Assembly: GCA_963737445.1 (NCBI GenBank)
Contig: CAVTSO010000019.1
Span: 124,001-188,000 of the forward strand
From: JAICYJ01 sp963737445
GTDB lineage: Bacteria > Actinomycetota > Thermoleophilia > Gaiellales > JAICJC01
DNA length: 64,000 bases
Reading direction: 5' to 3'
Below the pieces are notes generated by a model. The model was given only the letters and a program-made list of their open reading frames with translations. It was not told where the DNA came from and made no database searches. Positions within the stretch are counted from its first letter, which is position 1, and every line of letters begins with the position of its first letter. The position numbers were made by a program, and so were the translations under genes. Below are positions 16,131 through 28,300 of the stretch, in pieces.

Positions 16131-16517
16131 ATGATCATGGAGCTGGGTCTGGTGCTGATCCTGGTGTTCGTGATCACGTTCCGCTCGATGCAGCGGCGGG
16201 CTGCGGCCGTGGCCGGGGAAGCGGGCACGGTGGCGGCAGGCACCACCGGCGAATCGCAGTCGCGCGCGAGGATGGCAGCGAGCCTCTCGCTGGCCTGCGC
16301 CCTGCTGTTGCCCGCATCGCTGCTACTCCCGCCGATCCCGTTCCACCTCGAATTCCAAGCGCCGTTCGCCGGGATCGTCCTGGGCGCGCTGGCGATCGTC
16401 CGCCTCGGCAACCGGTTCGGGTCTCGGTGGCAGGTGGTCGCGCGGCTGGGCGTCGGGCTGAGCATCACCTGGATCCTGGTCGTGTTCGCAGCACTCGCGC
16501 TGATGCTGTCCGAGTAG
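16131..16517 (+). CDS. Hypothetical small membrane protein
   Basis: This 128-residue protein has four likely membrane helices: one at the N-terminus (ELGLVLILVFVITF), one around LACALLLPASLLLPP, one at FAGIVLGALAIVRLG and one at the C-terminus (ITWILVVFAALALML). The ATG at 16131 is supported by GAGGAGG at 16118-16124, six bases away. A helix-helix-loop-helix layout like this recalls DUF4190-type proteins, but I cannot assign a family. It stands alone between the decayed phosphotransferase and the spermidine-synthase-like gene. Confidence 0.72.
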   Translation: MIMELGLVLILVFVITFRSMQRRAAAVAGEAGTVAAGTTGESQSRARMAASLSLACALLLPASLLLPPIPFHLEFQAPFAGIVLGALAIVRLGNRFGSRWQVVARLGVGLSITWILVVFAALALMLSE

Positions 16518-16580
16518 CGCCGTACGGCCGTGAGCCGGGGCATGTCGCCGCAACCGGGCCGGAGATAGGCTGCGCGCGAG

Positions 16581-18056
16581 GTGAACCGACTCCTCTACCC
16601 GCTGGTATTCGTGGCCGGTGCAGGCACCATGGCGACCGAGATGTGCGCCTCGCGGCTGCTGGCGCCCTTCTTCGGGGCATCGATCCTGATCTGGGCGAAC
16701 ATCATCGGCCTGATCCTGATCTACCTCTCGGTCGGGTACTTCTGGGGCGGCCGGCTGGCCGACCGCCACCCCAGCCTGCCCTACATGTGCCGGCTGATCG
16801 TGTGCGCCGCGATGGCGATCGCCGTGATTCCGTTCCTGTCCGAGCCGCTGCTCTCGGCCGCGGTGGGCGCGTTTGCGGAGGCGTCGGTGGGCGCCTTCCT
16901 GGGCTCCTTCTTCGCGTCGATGGCGCTGTTCTCGGTACCGATCACGCTGCTCGGGATGGTCTCGCCGTTCGCGGTGCGGCTCGCGGTCGACTCGGTCGAG
17001 CGGGCGGGCGAGATCGCCGGGCGCCTGTACGCGCTGTCCACCGCCGGGTCGATCCTGGGCACGTTCCTGCCGGTGGTGTTGCTGATCCCGCTGATCGGCA
17101 CCCGCCGCACCATGCTCGCCACGGCCGCCGTGCTGGCGCTGGCCGCGACGCCGGCGCTTGGCTGGCGATACGTGCTGGCACCGGCCGCGGTGGTGGCGCT
17201 GGCGCTGTTGCCGCCGGGCCTGGTCAAGCCCGGATCCGGGGTGATCTGGGAGGGCGAGTCGGCCTACCAGTTCATCCAGGTGCAGGCCACGGCGGACGGC
17301 GGCCGCGTGCTGCACCTGAACGAGGGTTGGGCCGAGCATTCGGTCTGGCACCGCAACCGCGTGCTCACCGGCGGCTACTGGGACCAGTTCCTGCTCGCCC
17401 CGGACATGCACGGCCCCGGGTTCGGATCGGTGGCGATGATCGGATACGCCGGCGGCACCGTGGGCCGCGCCTACGGCACCTTCTGGCCCGCCACCAACGT
17501 GCTCGGCATCGAGCTCGACCCGGAGGTCACCGCCATCGGGCGCCGCTACTTCGGCTTGGCATCGAACCCGCGGGTGCGTGTGGCCACGGCCGACGGCCGC
17601 CCCTACCTCGCCACCCACACGACTCGCTACGACGCGATCTTCCTGGACGCGTTCCGCCAGCCCTACATACCGTTCTACCTGACCACGCAGGAGTTCTGGC
17701 GGCTGGCGGACGAGCGGCTGCGGCCGGGCGGGATGGTGATGGCCAACGTCGGCACGATCCCAGGCGACGAGCGCCTGCCCAGTGCGATCGCAGGCACCAT
17801 GGCCACGGTCTTCCCCAAGGTCTACCGCTGGCGGGTGGGTGGCTTCAACGAGATCGTGGCCGGGTTCGCACGGCCGGTCTCGGCCGCCCAGCTGCGCGCG
17901 CGTGTGGCCGCCGCCGCGCCCGCGCTCGACCCCGCTGCCGACCTGGCCGAGGGGCTGAAACCGCAGGCGCCGTCGAGCGACCCGCTGACCGATGACCGCG
18001 CGCCCGTGGAGTGGCTGACCGACCAGCTGATCGTGCGCTACGCGGACGGCGGCTGA
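16581..18056 (+). CDS. Membrane-fused spermidine-synthase-like protein
   Basis: This 491-residue protein fuses about six to seven membrane helices (residues 1-215) to a soluble Rossmann domain resembling spermidine synthase. The soluble part has MIGYAGGTVGRAY as its glycine-rich nucleotide loop, GIELDPEV as the acidic ribose-binding strand and DAIFLDAF as the next strand. Such fused proteins are common in actinobacteria and annotated as fused MFS/spermidine synthase; true aminopropyl transfer has rarely been shown. GTG 16581 is the start because the helix begins there. The 3' end overlaps the convergent gene by 19 bases. Confidence 0.9.
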   Translation: MNRLLYPLVFVAGAGTMATEMCASRLLAPFFGASILIWANIIGLILIYLSVGYFWGGRLADRHPSLPYMCRLIVCAAMAIAVIPFLSEPLLSAAVGAFAEASVGAFLGSFFASMALFSVPITLLGMVSPFAVRLAVDSVERAGEIAGRLYALSTAGSILGTFLPVVLLIPLIGTRRTMLATAAVLALAATPALGWRYVLAPAAVVALALLPPGLVKPGSGVIWEGESAYQFIQVQATADGGRVLHLNEGWAEHSVWHRNRVLTGGYWDQFLLAPDMHGPGFGSVAMIGYAGGTVGRAYGTFWPATNVLGIELDPEVTAIGRRYFGLASNPRVRVATADGRPYLATHTTRYDAIFLDAFRQPYIPFYLTTQEFWRLADERLRPGGMVMANVGTIPGDERLPSAIAGTMATVFPKVYRWRVGGFNEIVAGFARPVSAAQLRARVAAAAPALDPAADLAEGLKPQAPSSDPLTDDRAPVEWLTDQLIVRYADGG

Positions 18057-18850
18057 GCGAGATCGAAGCGCAGCGGCGTCAGCGCGGCCCGGTCCGCCAC
18101 GCCCCGCCGCGGCGCGCGGCGGGCATCGATCTCGTACCGCCACGCCAGCGTGCGCGCCTCGACGGCGGGCGGCAGCCCGACCGGGATGTCGAAGCTGCAT
18201 GGATACCATCGCCGGTCCATGCCCAGCTCGATCGTGGCCTGCTCCTGCCACAGCGACCGGCTGCGCCACAGCGGCGGGTGCCGGCGGTTGCGGATCCGCA
18301 GGTTCGTACGCCACGCCTCCTCGAACCGGGCCACGACCACGACGCTGCCCTCGTCAAGCCCCTCCTCGGCGTGCACGCGGCACTGGATGTGGCCGCCGCC
18401 CTGCAGGCGGACGTCGGACAGCTCCAGGTGAAACCGGCGTCCCGGGTGCGACGCGATCACGCGGTCGGCATGGTGGCTCTGGTGGATCGCCTGCTCACCG
18501 CCTGAGATCACCAGAGGCACCGCCCCATGCCGGCGGGTGCGGCGGGTGCCGCTGAGGGCCCGCACCGCATACCCGAGCCCCGTCCGCTCACCCGACCAGC
18601 CCGGCGGCAGCCAGTCCGGCAGCGGCAGCTCGAACTCGGCGCGGCCGTCGACCGGCGCCACCTCGCAGTCGCTGACGCCGAACGGGAGCGTTGCCGATGG
18701 AGAGCGCTCGAGCCGCACGACCGTGACGGTGACCGGTTCGTCGACCCCGAGCACCTCGCCACGGAGCGATCCACCCGCCGACCAGTCCTGACTGGCCAGG
18801 ACGAACTGCAGCTCCTGGCCGGCGCTCCGGCGAGTTCGAAGCCTCACCAC
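18038..18850 (-). CDS. Hypothetical protein, possible arrestin-like/Spo0M-type fold
   Basis: This 270-residue protein is almost wholly beta-strand in character, with two similar halves (GEVLGVDEPVTVTVVRLER early; GGHIQCRVHAEEGLDEGSVVVVARF later). That pattern suggests a paired beta-sandwich like arrestin or the sporulation protein Spo0M, but this is inference from secondary-structure feel, not a match. No signal peptide or membrane segment. Two adjacent GTG codons (18850 and 18847) follow a GGAGG site; the second has the better spacing. The 3' end overlaps the convergent spermidine-synthase-like gene by 19 bases. Confidence 0.6.
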   Translation of the reverse strand: MVRLRTRRSAGQELQFVLASQDWSAGGSLRGEVLGVDEPVTVTVVRLERSPSATLPFGVSDCEVAPVDGRAEFELPLPDWLPPGWSGERTGLGYAVRALSGTRRTRRHGAVPLVISGGEQAIHQSHHADRVIASHPGRRFHLELSDVRLQGGGHIQCRVHAEEGLDEGSVVVVARFEEAWRTNLRIRNRRHPPLWRSRSLWQEQATIELGMDRRWYPCSFDIPVGLPPAVEARTLAWRYEIDARRAPRRGVADRAALTPLRFDLAQPPSA

Positions 18851-18944
18851 AAACCTCCACGCGACGTGCCTGCCCCCCGATCATTCCGGGTTCGGGCGTA
18901 CTCTACCCCCGCCGCCCCGCGGGTCTGGGGCGTAGCCCCGCGAT

Positions 18945-19883
18945 CTACTCCTCGTCCGGGCGGTTCTGCACGTATTGGTAGCCGAACCGGCCCTTCACGC
19001 AGAGGTTGCCACGCGTGATGCCGTGATCGAGCGGCGACGTGACCTTCACGATCGAGTTGTCCTGCACGTGCAGCTCCAGGCTGCAGCCGACGCCGCAGTA
19101 GGAGCAGATCGTCTCGGTCACGGTCTGTGCGCTCTCGTCCCAGGTGCCGTCCTCGCGCATCTCGTGCTCGCTCTTGAACATCAGCGCGCCGGTCGGGCAG
19201 ACCGCGATGCAGTTACCGCAGTAGACGCATGCCGAGTCGGGGAGCGGGGCCGCGTACTCCGTCGAGATGCGCGCGTCGAACCCGCGTCCGGCCACCGCGA
19301 TCGCAAAGGTGTTCTGCCAGTCCGTGCCGCAGCCCTCGACGCACTTGTAGCAGAGGATGCACTTCGCGTAGTCGCGGATGTAGCTCTCGTTGTCCACCTT
19401 GACAGGCTGGGCGACGGTCGCGGCCGTCTGGCCGTCGCCCGCGTGGTGGTGCCCGGCCTGGGCGCGGTCGCGCGCGCCCTCCGGGGCGGGTGGCGCCGGC
19501 GGGCCGTACCGCTCGGGCTTTGCTTCGTACTCTTCCATCCAGCCGTCCACGTTCGGCGCCGTGGCCAGGTCGACGCTGGATCCCAGGAACTCGAGCACCA
19601 TCTTGCGGCTGTGGCGGACGCGCTCGGTGTCGGTTCTGACCACCATCCCGTCCTCGGCCTTGCGTGCGCAGCTCGGCGCCAGCACGCGCGAGCCCTCGAC
19701 CTCGACCACGCACACGCGACAGGCGTTGACCGGCGTCAGGGTGTCGCCGTAGCAGAGGGTCGGCTGGTCGCGTCCCTGCACGCGGCAGGCGTCGAGGATG
19801 GTCGCGCCCTCGCGGACGCGGACGCTCTCGCCGTCGATCTCGAGCTCGACGGTGCGGCTGATGGTGACGGGGACGACGCTCAC
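18945..19883 (-). CDS. Formate dehydrogenase iron-sulfur subunit carrying the detached N-terminal part of the catalytic subunit
   Basis: This 312-residue protein has a plant-type [2Fe-2S] domain (Cys44, Cys55, Cys58, Cys72), two ferredoxin-type [4Fe-4S] motifs (CILCYKCVEGC and CVYCGNCIAVCP) and, at its C-terminus, the molybdopterin-enzyme cluster domain CSYCGVGC...NLCVKGR. In FdsA/FdhA proteins that last piece normally begins the catalytic chain. Here the chain ends about 56 residues after it begins, at QYVQNRPDEE, and the catalytic gene elsewhere in the operon starts without it. The protein should carry electrons from the active site to the NADH module. Its GTG directly abuts the FdsB-like stop, so translation is coupled. 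Confidence 0.93.
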   Translation of the reverse strand: MSVVPVTISRTVELEIDGESVRVREGATILDACRVQGRDQPTLCYGDTLTPVNACRVCVVEVEGSRVLAPSCARKAEDGMVVRTDTERVRHSRKMVLEFLGSSVDLATAPNVDGWMEEYEAKPERYGPPAPPAPEGARDRAQAGHHHAGDGQTAATVAQPVKVDNESYIRDYAKCILCYKCVEGCGTDWQNTFAIAVAGRGFDARISTEYAAPLPDSACVYCGNCIAVCPTGALMFKSEHEMREDGTWDESAQTVTETICSYCGVGCSLELHVQDNSIVKVTSPLDHGITRGNLCVKGRFGYQYVQNRPDEE

Positions 19884-21740
<1,857 letters not shown>

Positions 21741-21743
21741 CGG

Positions 21744-23695
21744 CTAGCGCGCCGCCACATTCGCACCGACGGCGGTCTGCTGCTCAGCGGCCGGGGCGTC
21801 GAGCTTGTCCACCCGGATCGCGCTGGCCTTGAACTCGGCGGTGCCGGACTTCGGGTCGGTCGCGTCGATGGTGAGGATGTTCGTCTCCACCTCGTCCGGG
21901 AAGTGCAGCGTCATGAAGGCTAGGCCCGGGCGCAGCGACGAGTCGATCCGCACCGGCGCCTCGACTGACCCCCGGCGCGAGCTCACGCGCACCCGCTCCC
22001 CGTCGGCGACGGCCAGGCGCGCCGCGTCCTCCGGCGACAGGTCGAGCGACTCCCCGCGCCGCAGCGGCGAGCTGTAGCCGCCACTCTGCACACCCGTGTT
22101 GTACGAGTCCAGGCGGCGCCCGGTCGTCAGCCGGATCGGGAACTCGTCCGACAGCTCGTCCACCGGCGCCACGTTGTTGACGACGTTGAACGGTGCCGGG
22201 TCGCCGCTTGCCCGCGGCTCGTCCCACAGCCGGGCGTGCAGGAACTGCTCGCCCTCGTGCTGCTCGTCCGAGCAGGGCCACTGGATGCCGCCCAGCTCGG
22301 CCAGCCGCGAGTACGTCATGCCGCGGTGCATGGGCGACAGCGACCGCAGCTCCGTCCACACGTCCTCGGGGCCACCGTAGCTCCACTCGTGACCCATCCG
22401 GCGGGCGATCTCGACCACGATCTCGATGTCGTCGCGGGCCTGGCCGGGCGGGTCGAGCGCCTTGCGCACGCACTGCACGCGGCGTTCGCTGTTGGTGACC
22501 GTGCCCTCGGCCTCGCACCAGCTGACCGACGCGGGCAGCACGACGTCGGCCAGCTCGGCCGTGCGGGTCAGGAAGATGTCCTGGACGACCAGGTGGTCGA
22601 GGCTCTCGAGCAGCTGCAGCGTGTGGGCCGCGTCCGCCTCGGACTGCGCCGGGTTCTCGCCGATCACGTAGAGCGAGCGCAGCTCGCCGCGCTCCATGGC
22701 CTCGAACATCTGCGTGAGGTGCCAGCCGTACTTCGGCTGGATCGTGGTGTTCCAGGCGGCCTCGATACCGCGCCCGTGCCTCGTGGTTCGACTCGATGTC
22801 CTGGAAGCCGGGCAGCTTGTTGGGGATCGCGCCCATATCGCCTCCGCCCTGGACATTGTTCTGGCCGCGCAGCGGGTTCAGGCCCGAGCCATAGCGGCCG
22901 ACGTGGCCGGTCAAGCAGCGCCAGGTTGATCAGCGCGAACACGTTGTCGACCGCGTTGTGGTGCTCGGTGATGCCGAGCGTCCAGCAGATCATGGCCCGG
23001 TCGGCACGGGCATAGGCGAGCGCCGACTCGCGGATCGCGTCGGCCGGGATGCCGGTGTCACGTTCGGCCCGCTCCAGCGTGTAGGGCTCGACGCTGGCCG
23101 CGTACTCCTCGAAGCCGGTGGTGGCGCGGTCGATGAACTCGCGGTTGTGCAAGCCGGCGTGGATGATCACGCGCGCCATCGCGTTCGAGAGCGCGACGTC
23201 GCTGCCCACGTCGAGGCCGAGCCAAGTGTCGGCCCACTGGGCGGAGCCGGTTCGGCGGGGATCGACGACGAACAGGCGCGCGCCGTTGTTCACGGCCTTC
23301 AGCACGCGATGGAAGAAGATCGGATGGGTTTCACGAGCGTTCGAGCCCCACAGGAAGATCAGATCGGTCTCCTCGACCTCCCGGTAGGAGCTGGTACCGC
23401 CCCCGGCCCCGAACACCGTCGCCAGACCGACGACGCTGGGTGCGTGTCAAGTCCGGTTGCAGCTGTCGATGTTGTTGGTGCCCATGACGACGCGCGTGAA
23501 CTTCTGCGTGATGAAGTTCACCTCGTTGGTCGCCTTGGAGCAGCTGAACAGCCCGAACGCATTCGGGTTGCCGGCCGCGCGCACCGCATCGAAACCACTC
23601 GCGGCTCGATCGAGCGCCTCGTCCCAGGTGGCGGGTCGCAGCGCGCCGTCCTCGCGCACCATCGGCTGAGTCAGCCGGGTCAGGTTCTTCCGCAT
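21744..23695 (-). CDS. Selenocysteine-containing formate dehydrogenase catalytic subunit (two apparent frameshifts)
   Basis: The chain starts at ATG 23695 after a strong GGGAGGTGAT site and reads MRKNLTRLTQPMVRED. At residue 83 the frame meets TGA (23449-23447) in the context NIDSCNRT-U-HAPSVVGL, the exact active-site position of molybdenum/tungsten formate dehydrogenases (Cys or Sec, then His). The same frame continues beyond it (FGAGGGTSSY, WGSNARETHP). Near 22913 and 22766 one extra base each breaks the frame; removing them restores LLTGHVGRYGSGLNP, EARARxEAAWNTTIQP and the whole molybdopterin C-terminus to TAG at 21746-21744. The N-terminal [4Fe-4S] domain is absent here and encoded in the 18945-19883 gene. 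The product oxidises formate to CO2. Confidence 0.9.
23417..23449 (-). promoter_or_regulatory. UGA selenocysteine codon with SECIS hairpin
   Basis: Reading the minus strand, TGA at 23449-23447 is followed by 11 bases, then CGUCGUC (23435-23429), loop GGUCU (23428-23424) and GGCGACG (23423-23417). The seven-base arms pair fully with one G-U. The 11-base spacing, seven-base stem and GGUCU loop match what I recall of the Escherichia coli fdhF SECIS, which binds SelB. No other stop reading explains the conserved flanks. Confidence 0.85.
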
Positions 23696-23855
23696 ATCCG
23701 ATCACCTCCCCTCGAAGCTCGAACGGGCCCGGAAAACCGGCTCCGGTACCTACATGATGCCATTCTCAGCCCGAAACGGCAGTGGAGAACCGGCCACTTC
23801 GACGGGAGTGGCGCTTCACCTCGATTGCGATATAACGCCGGCGAGTGATGTGAGG

Positions 23856-24316
23856 ATGGATCCGGCGCATGAAATGGCTCACGACCACGCTCGGGCAAAC
23901 GGCCGGGAGATCTGGCGTCTGGCCGTGACGGCGACGCTGCACTGCCTCACCGGCTGTGCGATCGGGAGGTGCTGGGCATGGTGATCGCGACCGCCATCGG
24001 GCTCGGCAACGCGGCCTCCGTCGTGCTCTCGATCGTGCTCGCGTTCACGTTCGGGTACGGCCTGACGATCCGCCCGCTGCTGGCCGTGATGAGCTTGCGC
24101 CGAGCTACTCATCTGGCTCTTGCCTCCGACACGGTGTCGATCACCACCATGGAGATCGTCGACAACCTGTTCATCATCGCCGTCCCCAGCGTGCTCGCCG
24201 CCGGCCTCGCTGACGGCCTGTTCTGGTGGAGCCTGGTGGTGTCGCTGGCGATCGCGTTTGTGCTCACGGTTCCGGTCAACCGCTGGCTGATCGGCCGTGG
24301 CCGCGGCCAGCCGTGA
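23856..24316 (+). pseudogene. DUF4396 membrane protein with a single-base frameshift
   Basis: The N-terminal part (MDPAHEMAHDHARANGREIW, then TATLHCLTGCAIG) and the C-terminal part (LGMVIATAIGLGNAASVVLS and three more helices) lie in different frames. One G missing at about 23966 (GGG to GGGG before AGGTGCTGG) joins them as CAIGEVLGMVIATAIG, the normal DUF4396 order. DUF4396 proteins are small multi-helix membrane proteins with a His-rich front and a conserved LHCxxGC helix; function unknown, sometimes beside copper or redox genes. It is divergent from the formate dehydrogenase operon with about 160 bases between. A homopolymer error is likely, so the gene may be intact. Confidence 0.75.
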
Positions 24317-24337
24317 TGCACGCGTACCATTAGAAGG

Positions 24338-24790
24338 GTGATTCCACGCGCTACCGTTCCTGGTGTCGTGATCAGGTACGCAAAGATCGGATACCGACTG
24401 GCGGGCATGGTCGCGTTCGTCGCGCCGCTGCTGCGCGAGTCCCGCACGTGGCATGCCGATCAGGGCCCTGAGGTGTCGGAGCTGCTGCGGCCGCGACCGG
24501 CCGAGACGCTGGACGCGCTCGGATACTGGATCGACCGGCGGCGCCGGCTGCCGTTCTACCGCCGCAGCGACCGGCGCGAGGCCGAGGAGATGATCCGGGT
24601 CTGGCAGGAACGGGCCGTGCATGACGTCCCCGCCGCGCCGCTGGAAGCGCTGACGAGCGGGCGGGTGATCGCGGTCGGCGGCCAGATCGCCCGCTACCAC
24701 GCCCGACGGTGGCTGACGCGCCTGTCCCGCGGCGCCCTCATCGCCGCGACGATGCTGGCGCTGCTGATCGTGCTGGCCGCTCGCCTCTAG
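24338..24790 (+). CDS. Hypothetical protein with C-terminal membrane helix
   Basis: This 150-residue protein begins at GTG 24338, 21 bases after the DUF4396 stop. It has a weakly hydrophobic N-terminal helix (GYRLAGMVAFVAPLL), a long basic and arginine-rich middle (WIDRRRRLPFYRRSDRREAEE) and one clear C-terminal membrane helix (GALIAATMLALLIVLAARL). I do not recognise the family. It is convergent with the cupin gene, only four bases from its end. Confidence 0.6.
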   Translation: MIPRATVPGVVIRYAKIGYRLAGMVAFVAPLLRESRTWHADQGPEVSELLRPRPAETLDALGYWIDRRRRLPFYRRSDRREAEEMIRVWQERAVHDVPAAPLEALTSGRVIAVGGQIARYHARRWLTRLSRGALIAATMLALLIVLAARL

Positions 24791-24794
24791 ATGA

Positions 24795-25202
24795 TCAAGA
24801 GCTGGGCGCGACGGTGTACTCGGCGTCGCTGACGTGCTCACCCCAGGTGGCGTTCTTGCCCTCCTCGTCGACGTCGAGCATCGCGAGGTGGGCCATGAAG
24901 CGGTCGGGCGCCGCGCCGTGCCAGTGCTCCTCTCCCGGCTCGAAGAAGACGCGGTCGCCCGGGCGGATCTCCTCGACCGGGCCGCCGCGGCGCTGAGCCC
25001 GGCCGATGCCCTCGAGCACATAGATGGTCTGGCCGTTGGGATGGGTGTGCCACGCCGTCCGGGCGCCGGGCGTGAAGTGGACGCTGCTCGCGCTCAAGCG
25101 TGACCCCGCCGAGGGGACCGCCACCGCGTCGATGTAGACGGCACCGGTGAACCAGTCGGCCGGCCCACCGGCGGTGTCGATGCTGTTCTTGGTCAGCTGC
25201 AT
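24795..25202 (-). CDS. Cupin-domain protein
   Basis: This 135-residue single-domain cupin has motif 1 WHTHPNGQTIYVLEG (metal-type His-x-His and a later Glu) and motif 2 PGDRVFFEPGEEHWHGA. The pattern resembles small conserved cupins (RmlC-like, sometimes linked to carboxymuconolactone decarboxylase neighbours) with a metal centre; substrate unknown. The ATG is supported by GAGGAGA a few bases upstream on the minus strand. It is divergent from the large surface-protein gene, with about 145 bases between. Confidence 0.9.
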   Translation of the reverse strand: MQLTKNSIDTAGGPADWFTGAVYIDAVAVPSAGSRLSASSVHFTPGARTAWHTHPNGQTIYVLEGIGRAQRRGGPVEEIRPGDRVFFEPGEEHWHGAAPDRFMAHLAMLDVDEEGKNATWGEHVSDAEYTVAPSS

Positions 25203-25347
25203 GGCGTCTCCTCAGGTCTGGATCGGGTCGGGCGTACGAGTCTATGCGGGGACCGCGTGGGCCACAGTGGCCCTACATGCCGGGCGACTTGCCCACGCAT
25301 CCGAGCGGTGCTAGCGTCGAGCACGTGCGCCAAGTGGCAAACGGCGC

Positions 25348-28300
25348 ATGGGGAGCAGAATCGAGGTGGGTGTGGGGTTGGCGGTCAGGAGCCGGCACGG
25401 GCGACGGACCAGCCCTCGGTCGGCATCATGGGGACTGGCATGGCGCGTGGCGGCGTGCGCGTGCACGGTCGTCGGGATCGAGCGGATCACCACCGCCGGG
25501 GCGGCTCCGGCGCGAACCCCCGCGACTCCCGCCGCGGCGTCGGGTGCGCCTGCTGGGTGCAGCTTCGCGCAGGCTGGGACGGGGACGTTCGCGAGCACAC
25601 TCTGCTGGCTGGATCTCTCAGGGTACGACCCGACCTCGGCGTCGAAGCCGGCCGGCCAGCCCATGACCGTGACGCTGCCCGGCGGCTACACGATCAGGTT
25701 CAACCTGCACATTTCCGGAGGACCGGTGGCGGCGACCAGTTTCCCGACGTTCGTGGATGCATTCCTGGGAAACAACGGCCACTACACCGGCGTTTCCGGG
25801 CGGCCGGCGCTGGACCAGACGACGCGCGGGACCACAACCACGGCGACGCTGGACGGGATCACCGTCACCGGACCGGGTGGCGTGCCGGAGACGGGGTATG
25901 CGTTCGTGGGCGCGGACGCGGAGTCGACCGACCGCCTGGAGTCGATAACGTGGACGGCGAACACGCCGTTCACGTTGCTGGAACCGGTCGGAAACGCGTG
26001 CAACTCGGGTTCGCGGCTGACAGGAGTCGGTACCAAGACGGTCACGTGTTCCGCGACCGTCACGAACACGAAGACTGGCACGCCGATGCTGGCCGCGCAG
26101 GCGCCAAGCTCGATCGACCAGGAGATGGTTGGTGGAGGCCGTCAGGGCGTCGCTTTCGGGGTGCTCGTGTCGACCGTCCGGCTGAACAAGCAGGTGTCGA
26201 GCCGGATCGATCCCTCGGACGCGTTTGGGATCAGCATCCACTCGCTGCCGTCGAACGACCTGCTCGGCTCGGCCAACACGGGCACGGCGAACACGGCTTC
26301 GACCGGCCCGATCACCGTCCTCACCAGCGATGTGGGTTCCAGCTTCACGTTCGCAGAGCAGATCACCTCCGGGCTTCCCTCGAACTACACGGAGTCGTGG
26401 TCGTGCACGCGAAACGGCGCCTCTGATCCCGAGCTGCCGTCCGGGGACATCGGACGCTCGGCGACGGTCACGCTCGGCATCGGCGACTTCGTCGACTGCA
26501 CGATCACGAACACGTCCGAGCCCGTCAGCATCGCGCTGCAAAAGCACGACGAGGTGCCCACCGACGTGAACGGCAACGGCCTCACCGACGCCGGAGACAC
26601 GATCGCCTTCACGTTCACGGTGACCAACACCGGCGTCCTGCCGCTATCGAGCATCAGCGTCTCCGACCCGACCGTCGGATCGGTCACGTGCCCGGATCCG
26701 ACCCTGGCAAGCGGCAACTCGGAGACCTGCACCGCGGACGACGTCTACACGGTCACCGCCGCAGACGAGGCTGCCGGGTCGGTCACGAACACGGGCACCG
26801 CGAGCGGGGTGCCGCCGGGCACGACCCTCCCGAGCCACTCGCCGCCGTCTTCGACGACAACGCCGACCGAAAGTCCGCGGCCGCTGGTGTCGATCATCAA
26901 GACGGGAGTCGCGTCAGGCGGGTTCGGGAGCCCTCTGCGGGTGGGCCAAACCATCTCCTACACCTATCTCGTGACGAACATCGGAAACGTCGTCCTGACC
27001 TCGGTGGCGGTCGACGATCCGACACTCGGCTCTGTCACGTGCCCGACGCCTGCGCCGCCCGGGCTCGACATCGGAGGGTCGGTCACCTGCAACGCCGACG
27101 GCGACTACGTCGTGACCGCCGCCGATGTCGCACGCGGGTCAGTAACCGACACCGCGACCGCGACCGGCGAGGGCGGCACCGGCGGCACCAGCCCTCCGTC
27201 GGATCCGTCGACCGAGATCATCCAGACGGAGCCGCCCGCGCCCGAGGTGGCGATCCACAAGCTCGGTGCCGTCTCTCCCGTGGCTGATCAGGACGCAGCC
27301 GAGCTGGGCGACACCGTCCACTACACCTATCTGGTCACCAACATCGGCAACGTCAACCTGACGTCGGTGGCGGTCGACGACTCGCCGATCGGCTCCGTCA
27401 CCTGCCCGACACCGGCGCCACCGGGGCTCGCGCCGGGCAGCTCGGTCACCTGCACCGCCGACGCGCTGCACACCGTCACGCAGGGCGACCTCGATGCCGG
27501 CGCGGTGACCGACACCGCCACGGCGGCCGGGGTCGGAGAGGCGGGCGGCACCAGCCCCCCATCAGACCCGGCGACCGTCACGATTCCGACGGTCGACGGC
27601 GACCCACAGGTCTCGATCATGAAGAGCGGCGCCGTCTCACCCCCAGCCGACCAGGGCGGCCTGCTCGTCGATGACACGATCGCCTACTCCTACCTCGTGA
27701 CGAACACCGGCAACGTCAGCCTCACATCCGTGACGGTCAACGATCCCACGGGCGGGCCCGTCACCTGCCCCACGCCGTCGCCGGCGCTGGCGCCGGGCGA
27801 TTCGGTGACCTGCACCGCCGACACCCCACATACCGTCACCCAGGACGACGTCAATGCCGGACAGGTCACCGACACGGCAACCGCCACCGGCACCGGAGTC
27901 CGCGGCGGCGACTCACCACCGTCCGATCCGTCGACCGTGACGATCCCGGCTGCGACCGTGGTCTCAGTCTCGCTGGACAAACTCGCGATGGTCGATCCGG
28001 CCGGCGACCAGCTCGGCGCCACGGTCGGCGACACCATCCACTACGCCTACCTCGTCACCAACACGGGCAACGTCAGCCTGACCGCGGTGACGGTTGACGA
28101 TCCGACGATCGGCCCGGTCACCTGTCCCACGCCGTCGCCACCGCTGGCTCCGCTCGGCTCGGTCATCTGCACCGCCGACAACGCCCACGCGGTGACCACC
28201 GCAGACGTCGACGCGGGCTTCGTGACCGATACCGCGACAGCCGCCGGCACGGGCGTGATCGGCGGCGCGTCCGGCGCGTCCGACCCCGCGACGGCAACGA

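Noticed and set aside
22664..23449. Frameshift or pseudogene reading at the formate dehydrogenase TGA
   Set aside because: The same frame continues past the TGA with family sequence and a SECIS hairpin, so selenocysteine is the better reading; only the two later breaks are indels.
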